Assembly: GCA_024707265.1 (NCBI GenBank)
Contig: JANQAB010000010.1
Location: 434,001 to 498,000 of the forward strand
Direction: 5' to 3'
Source: Sporocytophaga sp.
GTDB taxonomy: Bacteria; Bacteroidota; Bacteroidia; Cytophagales; Cytophagaceae
Length of the DNA stretch: 64,000 bases
Made by a program: the position numbers and the translations under genes. Of this stretch, positions 41,330 to 51,370 are shown piece by piece (the stretch's first letter is position 1; every line of letters begins with the position of its first letter). Under the pieces are notes generated by a model, which saw nothing but the letters and a program-made list of their open reading frames with translations, was not told the origin of the DNA and did not search any database.

Positions 41330-41727
41330 GGTATTGCTCAATTAAACTAAACTGTAACAGATTTTTTTTTATAGGCTAATACCTTCTGAATATACTGGCA
41401 TTATAGCTGCATGTTAAACAAATGTGTACATTGGTTTGACAAGTTCTGCCTCGATTGACTTTCCTCCTTCTGCTCCGATACATTACATAGCATTTTAACA
41501 AAGAGAAACCAAAGGTATGCTAGAATTCCTTTTTCAGGAAATAATATATTTATAAGCCCATTCTGGGAAACAACTATTAATAATACTATAAATTAATACT
41601 ATAATAAAAAAAGGAAAAAAACTGCCACTTTTATTTTCCTTTATGTAATATAAGATACACATATCGCAATCTTGCTTTAACGATTTTTGAGGTAATGCAT
41701 AACTAATGTTAACTTAAATCTTACATT
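41330..41727. other. Intergenic region before the T9SS protein
   Basis: 398 AT-rich bases with a few A/T runs. No frame, hairpin terminator or promoter element was convincing; it should hold the promoter of the gene starting at 41728. Confidence 0.4.
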
Positions 41728-44706
41728 ATGATTAAAAATTACCTAAAAACTAAATCCCTCACATGGGTCATGCTAGGGTCATTATTGACCGGTCATGTTT
41801 TTGCCCAAACACACACCTGGGAGAATTTCAGGGAAGAAGAAGAGGAAAGTAACAGGATCCGGAAAGAGTACTATGAAAAAAGAACTAAAAGTGAGTTCTT
41901 TAAAATCAATGAAGAGATACGTCATGCTGAATATGAAAAATACAAAAAAGCAAAGTTGAAATCGGGTACTTCAAGAACTGCATCAGTAGAAACCATTGCC
42001 GACGGAATGCTTAACGGCGAGTGGATTGAAAAAGGCAGTAAAAACCGTGCAGGCCGTATATGGTACTCTGACTTATGGGCTCCTACCAATAATGTTTACG
42101 CTATATCTGACGGAGGTAATGTATGGAAAGGGAATTACAATGGTACCGGCTGGGCCTGCTTAAATAATTCTTTCAAACTGAGCCAGCCAAAATTTCTTGA
42201 TGTAGTTCCCAACGGAACAGGAAAGCGTATTATCGTTGGTACTACGTCTAAAGTATACTATTCCGACAATGACGGATCTACCTGGGAATATGCTACAGGC
42301 CTTAACGATATATCTAATGGTGAGATATTGAAAACCATAACAGTGGGACAATCCGGGACTGCTGTATTTGTACTGGCGCGCGAGGGTTCTTACGTCTCTT
42401 TGTACCGTTCAATCAATAAGGGTACAAGTTTTACAAGAATAAGAAAAGCGGCATATTCAGGTTCTGACGACAGAAAGTACAGTATATGGGCACCACTTAC
42501 AGAAAATACTTATGCATATATGATCAATAAGGATTCTACATTCATAATGACTGCTACCACAAATACAGGAACAGTGATACGTATGTATAAACACAATCTT
42601 AACCTGGGAGGGAGCGTACGTCTTAGCGGTACCAAATCTGGTTCGAATATCATTTTCTATATGAACAGCGACAATGGCTTCTACCGTTCGGACAATAACG
42701 GTTCTTCATGGCAGCCTGTAAATAGTCCAGGCGTGGGATTATTCAGTGACTATAGCCTTAGTGTAAGTACCAGCAATCCGAATCTCCTGTTCTGGGGCTC
42801 TCTGGAGTGTTACAAAGGTATATACAACACCAGCACAGGACAGATTTCATGGACAATGATGAATTATTGGATGGATTACGATACCGATCCTGCCACAAAA
42901 CTCCATGCAGACATACCAAGTGTAGTTCCGGTATTTACTTCTTCTAATGTTGAAAACTTCCTTGTAAACACCGATGGTGGTATTTATAAATCCACTGATG
43001 ATCTTACCACAGTAAACAACATCACACTTATAGGAATGCAGAACTCTCAATACTATGGAGTTTATACTTTAAGAACAGATCCTAACCATATTATGGCTGG
43101 CTCACAGGATCAAGGCTTTTCAAAAACATTTGTAGACAATGGTGGTGTTCTTGACTTTGCCCATATCTGGGCCGGAGATGATGGCAGATCCGTATCCACC
43201 AACCATGCGGGTTACTGGCATTCAAGCATCTATACCATCAGCTATTTTCCGGATGGGAAATCGAATACTTATTTCGATTTATGGAGTCAGCATATTCCAT
43301 CAACATGGCTTCCTTCTATTACAGAGCACCCTACCAATCCTGAAAAGCTTTACTATGGAAGCGGAATAAGTGATACAGACCCTACTGCAAACATTCTTGA
43401 GTTCTCTTTTACAGGTACAGGAGTAACCTATAACGAACTTCCTTATGACTTCGCTGCTCAGTCAGGTTGTAATAACATTTCAGGAATTGGTATCTCCAGA
43501 CAAAACAATAACTACTGGTATGTAATGACAGACAACGGCAGACTGTTCACTTCATCAAACGGAGGAAGCAGTTTTACCAAGCACAATTCATTCCCTGTGC
43601 TTGATGATGCCTGGCTTTTAGGTCATGCTATTTATCCGTCTAAAACAACATTTGGTACAGTGTACATAGGAGGCCAGGGAACAAATACAGTTTCTGGTGT
43701 ATATAAACTAACCAATCACGGACAAACCTTTGCTCCTCTTGGGACCGGTCTTCCTCCAACACTTGTATTCGATATTTGTGCAAATGATAATGAGTCTTTG
43801 ATTTTTGCTGCTACAGAAATAGGACCATATGTATATGTAGCTGCTACCAATACATGGTACCCAATGAAAGGTTTCAACGGACCGGATCAGAGTTATCAGG
43901 ATGCTGAATTTATCTCTTCTACAAACACAGTACGTTTTGCTACCTACGGAAGAGGTATCTGGGATTTCAAAATTCAGTCTACAGGAAACCAGGCTCCTTT
44001 TGTTACTATCACATCTCCTGCAAGCAACTCAACCTTTACTACAGGAGCCAATATAGTACTTAGCGCTAATGCTACTGATGATGTATCGGTACAACAGGTA
44101 GACTTCTACAATGGAACTACTTTCCTTGGAACAGATTATACACCTCCGTATACCTTTACATGGAACAATGTTCCTGCAGGAAGCCATACTATCAATGCCA
44201 ATGCTTATGACAATCTGGGCTTAGTTGGTGTAGCATCTCCGGTTGCTATTACCGTAAGTTCAGCACCTGCATGTACAGCTCCACAGTGGGTCTCTACAAC
44301 TGCTTACATAAACCCTGCCGAAGTAGAATATGCAGGTATAAGATACAGAGCTAACTACTGGACACAGAACCAGAGACCGGACCTTAACAATGGAACTCCT
44401 TATTCTGGAAAACCATGGACAAGTCTGGGAACCTGCAATACAAGAGTAGCTGCTCAGACAATGAACATTTCTCCTAACCCTGCAGAAGGTTCAACAGTGG
44501 TTGCTGTTGATATAACTGAAGAAACCGAAGTTGTTATCTATGTAATCGATTACCTTGGAAGAAAAGTAGCGGATGTTTACAAAGGCAAACTAGGTGTTGG
44601 AAAACACACATATGACATGGAGGCTGCTAACTTTACTCCCGGAATTTATCGTCTGATTATGGAAGGCCAGAACGGCAATATGGCGGTAGGATTCCTTAAA
44701 AAGTAA
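41728..44706 (+). CDS. Large T9SS-secreted protein with Ig-like and carbohydrate-binding domains
   Basis: A 992-residue protein with a signal peptide ending in GHVFAQ. The body (about 70-760) repeats beta-propeller blocks of the BNR/VPS10 look, such as SDNDGSTWEYA, RSDNNGSSWQPV and TSSNGGSSFTKH. An Ig-like domain (ITSPASNSTFTTGANI, near 765-860) follows. Next is a short domain like chitin/cellulose-binding CBM5/12 (APQWVSTTAY and PWTSLGTCN). It ends with a T9SS type A tail (ISPNPAEGS to MAVGFLKK). It is probably an extracellular polysaccharide-acting or -binding protein. No catalytic acid could be chosen with confidence. An IS element lies 18 bp behind its stop. Confidence 0.85.
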   Translation: MIKNYLKTKSLTWVMLGSLLTGHVFAQTHTWENFREEEEESNRIRKEYYEKRTKSEFFKINEEIRHAEYEKYKKAKLKSGTSRTASVETIADGMLNGEWIEKGSKNRAGRIWYSDLWAPTNNVYAISDGGNVWKGNYNGTGWACLNNSFKLSQPKFLDVVPNGTGKRIIVGTTSKVYYSDNDGSTWEYATGLNDISNGEILKTITVGQSGTAVFVLAREGSYVSLYRSINKGTSFTRIRKAAYSGSDDRKYSIWAPLTENTYAYMINKDSTFIMTATTNTGTVIRMYKHNLNLGGSVRLSGTKSGSNIIFYMNSDNGFYRSDNNGSSWQPVNSPGVGLFSDYSLSVSTSNPNLLFWGSLECYKGIYNTSTGQISWTMMNYWMDYDTDPATKLHADIPSVVPVFTSSNVENFLVNTDGGIYKSTDDLTTVNNITLIGMQNSQYYGVYTLRTDPNHIMAGSQDQGFSKTFVDNGGVLDFAHIWAGDDGRSVSTNHAGYWHSSIYTISYFPDGKSNTYFDLWSQHIPSTWLPSITEHPTNPEKLYYGSGISDTDPTANILEFSFTGTGVTYNELPYDFAAQSGCNNISGIGISRQNNNYWYVMTDNGRLFTSSNGGSSFTKHNSFPVLDDAWLLGHAIYPSKTTFGTVYIGGQGTNTVSGVYKLTNHGQTFAPLGTGLPPTLVFDICANDNESLIFAATEIGPYVYVAATNTWYPMKGFNGPDQSYQDAEFISSTNTVRFATYGRGIWDFKIQSTGNQAPFVTITSPASNSTFTTGANIVLSANATDDVSVQQVDFYNGTTFLGTDYTPPYTFTWNNVPAGSHTINANAYDNLGLVGVASPVAITVSSAPACTAPQWVSTTAYINPAEVEYAGIRYRANYWTQNQRPDLNNGTPYSGKPWTSLGTCNTRVAAQTMNISPNPAEGSTVVAVDITEETEVVIYVIDYLGRKVADVYKGKLGVGKHTYDMEAANFTPGIYRLIMEGQNGNMAVGFLKK

Positions 44707-44724
44707 TTCTTTAGATTTATAATA

Positions 44725-44742
44725 TAATGCCATTAAGTTAAG
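44725..44742. repeat. Left terminal inverted repeat of the IS4 element
   Basis: The 18-bp sequence overlaps the transposase stop codon (44738-44740), so the gene ends inside the repeat. Confidence 0.9.
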
Positions 44743-46058
44743 CAGTTTTGTAATTCATATTATACTTCCTATGACACTTTTTATTTCTAGAACATTTCTG
44801 TCCTTTTCTTGAGTAATTGAATTTTCCGATCATAGTATTGGTGTAAAAATCCACTGTCTGCTCAATAGTCCAATCTAATGCTATTTTTAGAAATAGTTTT
44901 TTTGTAGTACTCAAGCCCAATGTTTTATTTATATTGATAACCCTTCCAGAAGATTTGCTTTTTGAAGGGTTTATCTTCTGACACAATATGGCGTTAATGG
45001 TCAGAAGCAATGTTTTTATGTAAAAATCCTGTTTTACAACAATTGACCGGATGCCTGAAAAATCTTCCACCTCCAGTCGGCTTTTTATCAATTTATATCC
45101 CTCTTCAATATTCCATCTTTCCTTGTAAAGACCCAATACTGCCGTTCTTTTATACTTCTCTTCATTCAACAGTGATGTGCAAAAAACTTCAATTTCTCCG
45201 TTTTTATTTTTCTTCTTAATTAACCGGACACGAACAGTCTGAGGTATGCCGTTTTCCTCTGCCCACTTCCTATATTTTGATGGTATTCTAAGGCTAACAA
45301 TTTCATCGTTATTTTTTCCGGAAGTAAACTCTCTGACAATAGTCCACCAATCACTCTTCATCCTGAAGCAAAAGTTTGTCCCCATAGACTTTAATGAGAA
45401 TATCAGCGGATAGCTTGGATAGTATCTGTCAAAAAGAACCACATCGTTTTTGCTCACATGCTCCAGATGCTTCCAAGCCATATCAGTTTCGGATGTAGAG
45501 AAACTATCTATCCTAGAGTCTAGTACCAAACCATTTAATACATCATACAAATAGGATATCCTGGCAAGTGACTTCGGGCTGTCTGCTTTCGGTCCGAACA
45601 TATGTACTCCGAACTCCTCTTCAATTGTTGAATGTTTGGGTAGCTGAAGTGTAGAACCATCTACAGCAAGAATCCGGTAGCCTTTCCACTTTCTGTATGT
45701 TGAATCTGAATAAAAAGCCTTTACAGATTTTCTGTTTAGTTCAATAAATGCATCAGGTGATAATTTGGACCTTGCTTGACAAAGAGCACTTGAACTTGGA
45801 AATAATGCAGCTGATAGACCCAAACTATCAAAATAAGAATTGATCTCCTTCTGGTAAGAACCATTATCTTTCTGTAACAGAAAGATAATCAGGTCTGAAA
45901 AAATTAAAAGCTCGATCTCTTGTAAAATTATTTACCGACAGTCTATTACGGTCGATAAAATTTTCTTCATATATTTGCGTGGTAAGGTTTTCAAGGACTT
46001 TACAAGTTACTTTACTATGAGAAGCTCCTATTACGGGGCTTTTCTTTTTTCTACCCAA
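44738..46058 (-). pseudogene. IS4-family transposase, frameshifted
   Basis: The N-terminal frame (46058 to about 45905) gives NRLSVNNFTRDRAFNF and stops. The other frame continues with SDLIIFLLQKDNGSYQKEIN and runs on to the stop at 44738. The shift is at the plus-strand A6 (45899-45904): one extra base. The main frame has DDE-type blocks AVDGSTLQLP, FDRYYPSYPLI and the IS4 signature YKERWNIEEGYKLIKSRLEV. The restored length is about 439 residues. With the break present it cannot make a full transposase unless slippage occurs. Confidence 0.88.
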
Positions 46059-46105
46059 ATCTAATAATTACACCCGTTTATTCACATAGTTTTACTTTAT
46101 TTTGC

Positions 46106-46123
46106 CTTAACTTAATGGCATTA
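46106..46123. repeat. Right terminal inverted repeat of the IS4 element
   Basis: Perfect complement of the left repeat, just upstream of the second copy of the 10-bp target duplication. Confidence 0.9.
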
Positions 46124-46143
46124 ATTTATAATAGTTAAGATGT

Positions 46144-46173
46144 GAGGCTGTTCCGAAAGGGGCAGCCTCTTTT
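46144..46173 (+). terminator. Terminator separated from its gene by the IS
   Basis: GAGGCTG stem with its complement, two G-T pairs and two more C-G pairs, a GAAA loop and four T. Before the IS inserted it would have been about 30 bp past the T9SS gene stop. Confidence 0.8.
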
Positions 46174-46694
46174 ATTGTATAAACCAGTTATAATTAGTAG
46201 AAGTAGATTAACTCTACTTTGTCACAACTAAGTGCTTGATTTTACTCCGTTTTTTTACTCTGGCAGAAATATTACTTACCAGGGAAGAGTGGTCTTTTAC
46301 TACCATCCTGGTATTGCTTCGGCCTCTGCTGCTTTCTTTTTTCGATATTCAAAGATGATTTTAATTATGCGCAATAACATTTTCCAGAATAATTAATAGG
46401 ACTCGTCAAAAGAAGAGGTCATTGCAAATCAGTAATGACCTCTTTTTCTTTATGGTACTTTACAAACTCAATTCTCCTCTTGAATATCCTCTAACCAGCA
46501 ATAACCAGATACTTCGTAACCATATCTTTTCTAATTGTTCCAATAATCTAGAATTTCAGGTTTTTCTCAAAAAAATCATTCAAACAAATTTTAATTTCAT
46601 TGATTTTCTTAACTAATCCTTAGAAAGGAACTAACTGTAAAAAGTTTAGCACATAAATGTGATCATCATTATTCACCATTTATAATTGAAAGAA
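46174..46694. other. Intergenic region with a second terminator
   Basis: 521 bases without a convincing gene. A hairpin at 46413-46447 (11-bp perfect stem AAGAGGTCATT with its complement, 10-base loop, then T5) lies alone and has no gene upstream that it would end, so a gene may have decayed here. The rest shows no reading frame of note. Confidence 0.5.
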
Positions 46695-47702
46695 ATGAAA
46701 CCAACTCCACAACACACAGAAGGCACAGGAACCAAATCAAAAGTAATGGCAGATAAAATGAAAGCCATTGTAATACATAATTTTGGCGATGCCAATGTTC
46801 TGCAGCAAGAAGAAGTTGCAATTCCTGAAATAGAACAGTATGAAATATTAGTTAAAGTTCAGGCAGCCGGTATTAATCCCATCGACTGGAAAATAAGGCA
46901 AGGCTACAAAGGGGATTTCCTTCAAAATAATAATCCCGGAATTCTCGGTTGGGACGTAGCAGGAACAGTCACTGCTGTTGGTGATCTGGTAACTAGATTT
47001 AAACCGGGAGACAAAATATATGCAAACCCAAGCGCTGCCAGAAATGGAGCTTATGCTGAATACATAGCAATCCCCTCCTATGCAGCTGCTCTTGTTCCAA
47101 GCAATATATCTATAGTAGAAGCTGCCGGTGTCCCTCTCGCAGCACAGACCGCATGGACAGGACTATTTGATAAAGCTAACCTAAAAGCAGATCAGAAAGT
47201 ATTGATACATGGTGCTGCCGGAGGTGTCGGAACATTTGCAGTTCAGTTAGCCAAAATTGCAGGCGCTCATGTCATCGGAACCTGCTCTAAAACAAATATA
47301 GAAATGGTAAAAAGTATAGGTGCAGATCAGGTTATAGATTATAAAAATGAAGATTTCAGCGCCAAACTTAAAAATATTGATGTGGTATTGGATACTATCG
47401 GAGGTGATACACAGGTGAGATCACTAAAGATCCTTAAAGCCGGAGGAATATTAGTTTCAACAGTTGGGGTAGATGCTGCTGAAAAAGCTCCACGTCCGGA
47501 TGTAAATGCAATAGCTTATTATTCAATAGGCAATGGAGCCAAACTAGCAGAGATAGGCGGATTAATTGAGAAAGGGTTAATTAAAGTAATTGTAGATCGT
47601 ACCTTCCCATTAGAAAAGGTAAAAGAAGCTCATCAGTTAAGCGAATCCCATCACGCAAAGGGAAAGATTATTCTAACAATTGATCAAAAAATAAATGGCT
47701 GA
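46695..47702 (+). CDS. NADP-dependent oxidoreductase (quinone oxidoreductase-like, MDR)
   Basis: The start at 46695 gives 335 residues; ATG 46758 (MKAIVIHNFGD) is an alternative and fits the family start better. The MDR fold is visible: GINPIDWKIRQGYKGDF (N-terminal), WDVAGTVTAVGDLVTRFKPGDKI, the Rossmann motif VLIHGAAGGVGTFAVQLAK and a terminal segment with HAKGKIILTI. No structural zinc ligands were seen, so it belongs to the zinc-free quinone oxidoreductase group. It probably reduces quinones or enones using NADPH. It is monocistronic, with a terminator behind it. Confidence 0.88.
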   Translation: MKPTPQHTEGTGTKSKVMADKMKAIVIHNFGDANVLQQEEVAIPEIEQYEILVKVQAAGINPIDWKIRQGYKGDFLQNNNPGILGWDVAGTVTAVGDLVTRFKPGDKIYANPSAARNGAYAEYIAIPSYAAALVPSNISIVEAAGVPLAAQTAWTGLFDKANLKADQKVLIHGAAGGVGTFAVQLAKIAGAHVIGTCSKTNIEMVKSIGADQVIDYKNEDFSAKLKNIDVVLDTIGGDTQVRSLKILKAGGILVSTVGVDAAEKAPRPDVNAIAYYSIGNGAKLAEIGGLIEKGLIKVIVDRTFPLEKVKEAHQLSESHHAKGKIILTIDQKING

Positions 47703-47743
47703 TACAAATGAAAGGGGCTTTAATAAGCTCTTTTCATTTGTAT
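47702..47743 (+). terminator. Terminator of the oxidoreductase gene
   Basis: Long stem ATACAAATGAAA with its complement plus G-T pairs, starting at the stop codon. There is only a short A/T-rich tail, so efficiency is uncertain. Confidence 0.65.
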
Positions 47744-47872
47744 TCAAAAATATAATTTTACACCTTTTAAGTATTGATACATAAACTGTTTTATGTTATC
47801 AGAAATATTTTTCATATCAGTTAACATAAAACACCGTTAAACATCCTACAGACAGTCATATTTTTACCTTAA

Positions 47873-47880
47873 TAATTTTG
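47873..47880 (+). promoter_or_regulatory. Candidate -7 promoter element of the desaturase gene
   Basis: TAATTTTG fits TAnnTTTG, 130 bp before the desaturase start. No -33 partner was found. Confidence 0.3.
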
Positions 47881-48009
47881 CAGTTCTTATTAAGAATTTA
47901 AACAATTCTCCTGTTTATTGATTACTAAAGGATATTCAATTTTATAAAAATCAGAAAATCTGACCAGTATATAATAAACAAACATTCTTATTAAGAGAAC
48001 ATCAACATT

Positions 48010-48744
48010 ATGATTATCATTACCTTTTTTATTGCACATTGGTACATTTCATTATTCTCTCAAACATTCTTTTTGCACAGGTACAGCGCTCACAGAATGT
48101 TCTCTATGAATAAAGCATGGGAAAAGTTCTTTTACCTGATTCTATATTTCAGCCAGGGATCTTCTTATTTAACACCCAGAGCCTATGGAATACTTCATAG
48201 AATGCATCATGCTTATAGCGATACGGAAAGGGATCCTCATTCCCCACACCATAATAAAAATGCTTTCCTGATGATGTGGAAGACAAGGAAAATATATAAC
48301 GATATTGTAGACAATAATTTAAAATCAGATCCCGGATTCAAAAAAAATCTTCCTGAGTGGAAGTTTATAGATCAACTTGGAGAAATGGGTATATCAAGAA
48401 TAGCATGGGGCGTCATCTATGTAACCTTTTATTCTGTATATGCTACACAATGGTGGATGTTTTTGCTGCTTCCTATACATTTTCTTATGTCGCCTGTGCA
48501 CGGAGCTATTGTAAACTGGTTTGGGCATAAAGTGGGCTACAGCAATTTTAATAATGGTGATCAATCTAAAAACACCTTGCCTGTAGATTTATTGATGCTT
48601 GGTGAATTATTCCAGAACAACCATCATAAATATGCAAGCCGGGCAAACTTCGGTATAAAGAAATTTGAGTTTGATCCTGTATTTCCTTTCATTAAACTGT
48701 TTTCATTCTTCCGGATTATAAAGATGGAAAAATCATTGAACTAA
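48010..48744 (+). CDS. Acyl-CoA/fatty-acid desaturase
   Basis: A 244-residue inner-membrane protein with the di-iron histidine boxes of fatty-acid desaturases: HRYSAHRMF (HxxxxH), HRMHHAYSD (HxxHH) and NNHHKYASR (HxxHH-like), at about residues 24, 64 and 200. Hydrophobic segments separate the boxes. It introduces a double bond into acyl chains and would tune membrane fluidity, for example at low temperature. It lacks an N-terminal cytochrome b5-like part. A nested-stem element lies 60 bp behind its stop. Confidence 0.9.
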   Translation: MIIITFFIAHWYISLFSQTFFLHRYSAHRMFSMNKAWEKFFYLILYFSQGSSYLTPRAYGILHRMHHAYSDTERDPHSPHHNKNAFLMMWKTRKIYNDIVDNNLKSDPGFKKNLPEWKFIDQLGEMGISRIAWGVIYVTFYSVYATQWWMFLLLPIHFLMSPVHGAIVNWFGHKVGYSNFNNGDQSKNTLPVDLLMLGELFQNNHHKYASRANFGIKKFEFDPVFPFIKLFSFFRIIKMEKSLN

Positions 48745-48805
48745 GCTGAAGAGTTAAAAGAACAATTTAAGATCGATTATCTCCTTTAAAGCGTCTTATT
48801 TTAGG

Positions 48806-48866
48806 CAGGGAATAGTTTTAAATCAACACAAATCATCTTTCCATTAGATGATTAAACTATTCCCTG
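48806..48866. other. Nested stem-loop element behind the desaturase gene
   Basis: A 13-bp perfect outer stem (48806-48818 with 48854-48866) encloses a 12-base unpaired stretch and an 8-bp inner hairpin (48831-48838 with 48846-48853) that abuts the outer stem, so the two could stack. There is no T-run. It may be a weak terminator or a structured RNA. Confidence 0.55.
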
Positions 48867-48982
48867 TATCATTATAAAACTCATTTAACTGAATTATTTT
48901 TATTTAGTCTTCCCCCTCTGCTTTTTGCAATGATTTGTAAATTAAGGTATATTAATATCGTCATTTACAACTTTACTACTCA

Positions 48983-50003
48983 ATGGATATTCATTTTAAA
49001 GATATACTTCTTGGAATAGCAATAGGTGACGCCTATGGTGCGGGACTGGAATTTAGGACAGGGACTGGATACGGAAGAATGTTGACTTTACTTGTTTTCT
49101 AAACAAAAGAACAGATATTGCTGATGTTGTTAATTCCTTTGGTAAAACAGTCAAAAACTATAATGACTGGGATTATACAGATGATACAGAAATGACCATT
49201 GGTTGCCTAAAAGCTATACTTTCCCAAAAGGAGTTTTCTGAAGATCTGTTAATGGAGTATTGGATAAAAGAATATGAAGAAGATAAAATACAAAAAGGCA
49301 TAGGCCGCCATGGTCACGGATCTATGCGCTGGGTCTATAGTGGGGAAAAGACCATTGAAGAAGTGCGTGACTTTCAAAAAAACAGACCTAATCCAGGCAA
49401 TGGGCCAACAATGCGTGCTATTCCTTTTGGCTTTGTGAATGAAAAAGATATTGATCGTTTTGCTACTATTAATGCCAATGCCACCCATCCGAATTCTAAA
49501 GCAATCGCTTCCAGTATCTGTATTGCAAGGGCCGCTGAATATCTTATCGTAAAAAAAAGGATCCTAAGAATATTATCGACTATTGTTTAAACTATGTTCT
49601 AAACGTGGATATGGAATTTTATAATAACCTTAATACCGTTAATACTTCCCCCTCCTTTGCTGAGCTTTCCGAGGATGATTACTCAAAGCTTTGTGGACCA
49701 CAGCCAATCACAAAACCATATTATCCTGAAGGTATTACCGGTCTTCCTTCAGACGCTATGTACACCGCATTAAATGCCCTTTATATCGTAAAGCATTCCG
49801 GATCTACATTCGAAGGCTTTAAACAAGCTATATATCTTGGAGGAGATGTCGATTCTGTGGCATCCATCACTACTGGGTTGTTAGCCGGTAGGTACGGTCT
49901 TGAGGATATGCCTCCTTATCTGATTGAAATGGTGGAGGGAAAAAATAAACTTTTAAACCTGGTGGATCTTTGGCAAGACTATTACCATTCTTTTAAAATT
50001 TAA
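48983..50003 (+). pseudogene. ADP-ribosylglycohydrolase family protein, two frameshifts
   Basis: The family motifs are GIAIGDAYGAG (N-terminus), DYTDDTEMT and LGGDVDSVASI near the C-terminus, which hold the dinuclear magnesium. The frames connect if one base is added near 49055-49060 (joining EF to DRDWIRKNVDFTCF) and one base is added at the A8 run at 49551-49558 (joining LIVKK to DPKNIIDYCLNYV). Restored length is about 340 residues, normal for the family, which removes ADP-ribose from proteins or small molecules. Starting at 49192 would lose the catalytic N-terminus. Confidence 0.83.
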
Positions 50004-50034
50004 TCAATGATAGTGCAAGATTCTACTGCACCCG

Positions 50035-50634
50035 TCAAACATTCTTTTTTGATGTATAAATACTTAATACCTTGTTCTTAATCGATTCTGCAATTAAAAG
50101 GGATTTTCCTGCAACCAGCATAAAAACATGAATGAACATAGAAATTATAATATACCCCACAAATTCAATTTGTCGAAGTGTCTTGTACTTAATCTCACTT
50201 TTAATCCCTAAATGATTTTTCTTTACTTCTTCCAGATTTAAACTGTCAATCTCCTGAGCAGACATGGCTTCGGAGAGATAGTATAAATTTTTGCTTCTGC
50301 AACCTCTGTAAAATGCATTGATTACTCGTCTGGGCTTTAAAATAAAACCGGTAGATAATGCGAATAAATTCATTACAGAGATCAATGGTTTTCTACAACT
50401 TCTGGATCCAAGTTCCCATGCACTTATTTCGCTCTCTCCCACCCGACCTATTCCATAGCCTGCCATGATGTGATGTAAATCATGGAACTTAAGATACTTT
50501 TTCCGGGCGCTTACATTCGGTACCGGAGCTAAAATACAACCGATGTACACTCTTACACAATGAGATTTAAAATCTTCATTTAAGTTGAGTTTATTGAATT
50601 TATAAAATCCTATTAATGCTTCTTTAGTTGTCAT
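50035..50634 (-). CDS. Coq4-like protein
   Basis: This 199-residue protein carries HDLHH at residues 51-55 followed, after eleven residues, by E67. That is the HDxxHx11E metal-binding motif of Coq4, the ubiquinone-synthesis scaffold/decarboxylase. Residues MAGYGIGRVGESEISAWELG match the Coq4 helix. A hydrophobic helix lies near the C-terminus (VGYIIISMFIHVFMLVAG). Bacteroidota make menaquinone, not ubiquinone, so another role is likely. It is convergent with the ADP-ribosylglycohydrolase gene. Family placement rests on the motif only. Confidence 0.65.
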   Translation of the reverse strand: MTTKEALIGFYKFNKLNLNEDFKSHCVRVYIGCILAPVPNVSARKKYLKFHDLHHIMAGYGIGRVGESEISAWELGSRSCRKPLISVMNLFALSTGFILKPRRVINAFYRGCRSKNLYYLSEAMSAQEIDSLNLEEVKKNHLGIKSEIKYKTLRQIEFVGYIIISMFIHVFMLVAGKSLLIAESIKNKVLSIYTSKKNV

Positions 50635-50810
50635 AGTTATATAATTATCACTCCAAGCAACATAATCTTATAGGCAGACTTAGATCCGGCTTATTTTCCA
50701 ATTTAGTATTTATCCTTTAATTTTTCCCGCAAAAACTGACATTTAAAATGTCCTTTGAATATTCTGTTTTTATTTAAACATTGGGGAATAATTGTAACCT
50801 GCGAAATGAT

Positions 50811-51266
50811 ATGAAAGCAACTTTCAAAATTTGGAAAACAAGCAGGAAGCTTTATTCAGCATACTTTGACAAATATACCTTAGAGCAGTTGAACAGGATT
50901 CCGACCGGGTTTAGCAATAATCTCATCTGGAATATCGGACATGTCATTGTAGCTCACCAAGGATTGATCTATAAAACCTCAGAATTGCCATGGCATATTT
51001 CCGATGAATTATTTAATCAGTATAAATCAGGCACAAAGCCAACGGGTAACACATCCCGGGAAGAAGCGGATCAATTAAGAGAGCTTTTAACTTCATTGAT
51101 AGAAACCACCCAAAAGGATTTTTATGATGGAATATTTGTTACTTTCAATGAACGCACGACTGGTACAGGTTTTCATCTTGGATCAATATCTGATGCTTTT
51201 GAATTTAATAATTATCATGAAGCCCTTCATTTAGGTTCTATGATGAACATCAGGAAATTCGTTTAG
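50811..51266 (+). CDS. DinB-family protein
   Basis: A 151-residue protein (start at 50811; an upstream ATG adds ten residues not typical of the family). It has the DinB four-helix pattern: IWNIGHVIVAHQ in helix 2, then an EEADQLRELLTSLIETTQKDF helix split near LLTSL, and NNYHEALHLGSM with a histidine toward the end. The histidine triad (H in IGHV, H in NNYHE, H in ALHLG) fits the metal site of this fold. DinB proteins include bacillithiol transferases and thiol-dependent enzymes; the exact function is unknown. Confidence 0.85.
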   Translation: MKATFKIWKTSRKLYSAYFDKYTLEQLNRIPTGFSNNLIWNIGHVIVAHQGLIYKTSELPWHISDELFNQYKSGTKPTGNTSREEADQLRELLTSLIETTQKDFYDGIFVTFNERTTGTGFHLGSISDAFEFNNYHEALHLGSMMNIRKFV

Positions 51267-51370
51267 AAAGACATAACTTATGCAGCTACAAAACAAGGTA
51301 TTAAAAAGAAACAGCAAGGATTTCTACAATAAAACCCTAGCTGTTATAAAACCATAAAAAAACACAAAAC

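Larger units (their letters stand above)
44725..46123. mobile_element. IS4-family insertion sequence with exact ends
   Basis: A 1,399-bp element with 18-bp perfect terminal inverted repeats (TAATGCCATTAAGTTAAG at the left, its complement at 46106-46123). It is flanked by a perfect 10-bp direct repeat ATTTATAATA (44715-44724 and 46124-46133), the target-site duplication. IS4-family elements make duplications of about this size. The only gene is a transposase, which is frameshifted here. It is inserted between the T9SS gene stop and its terminator at 46144. Confidence 0.93.
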
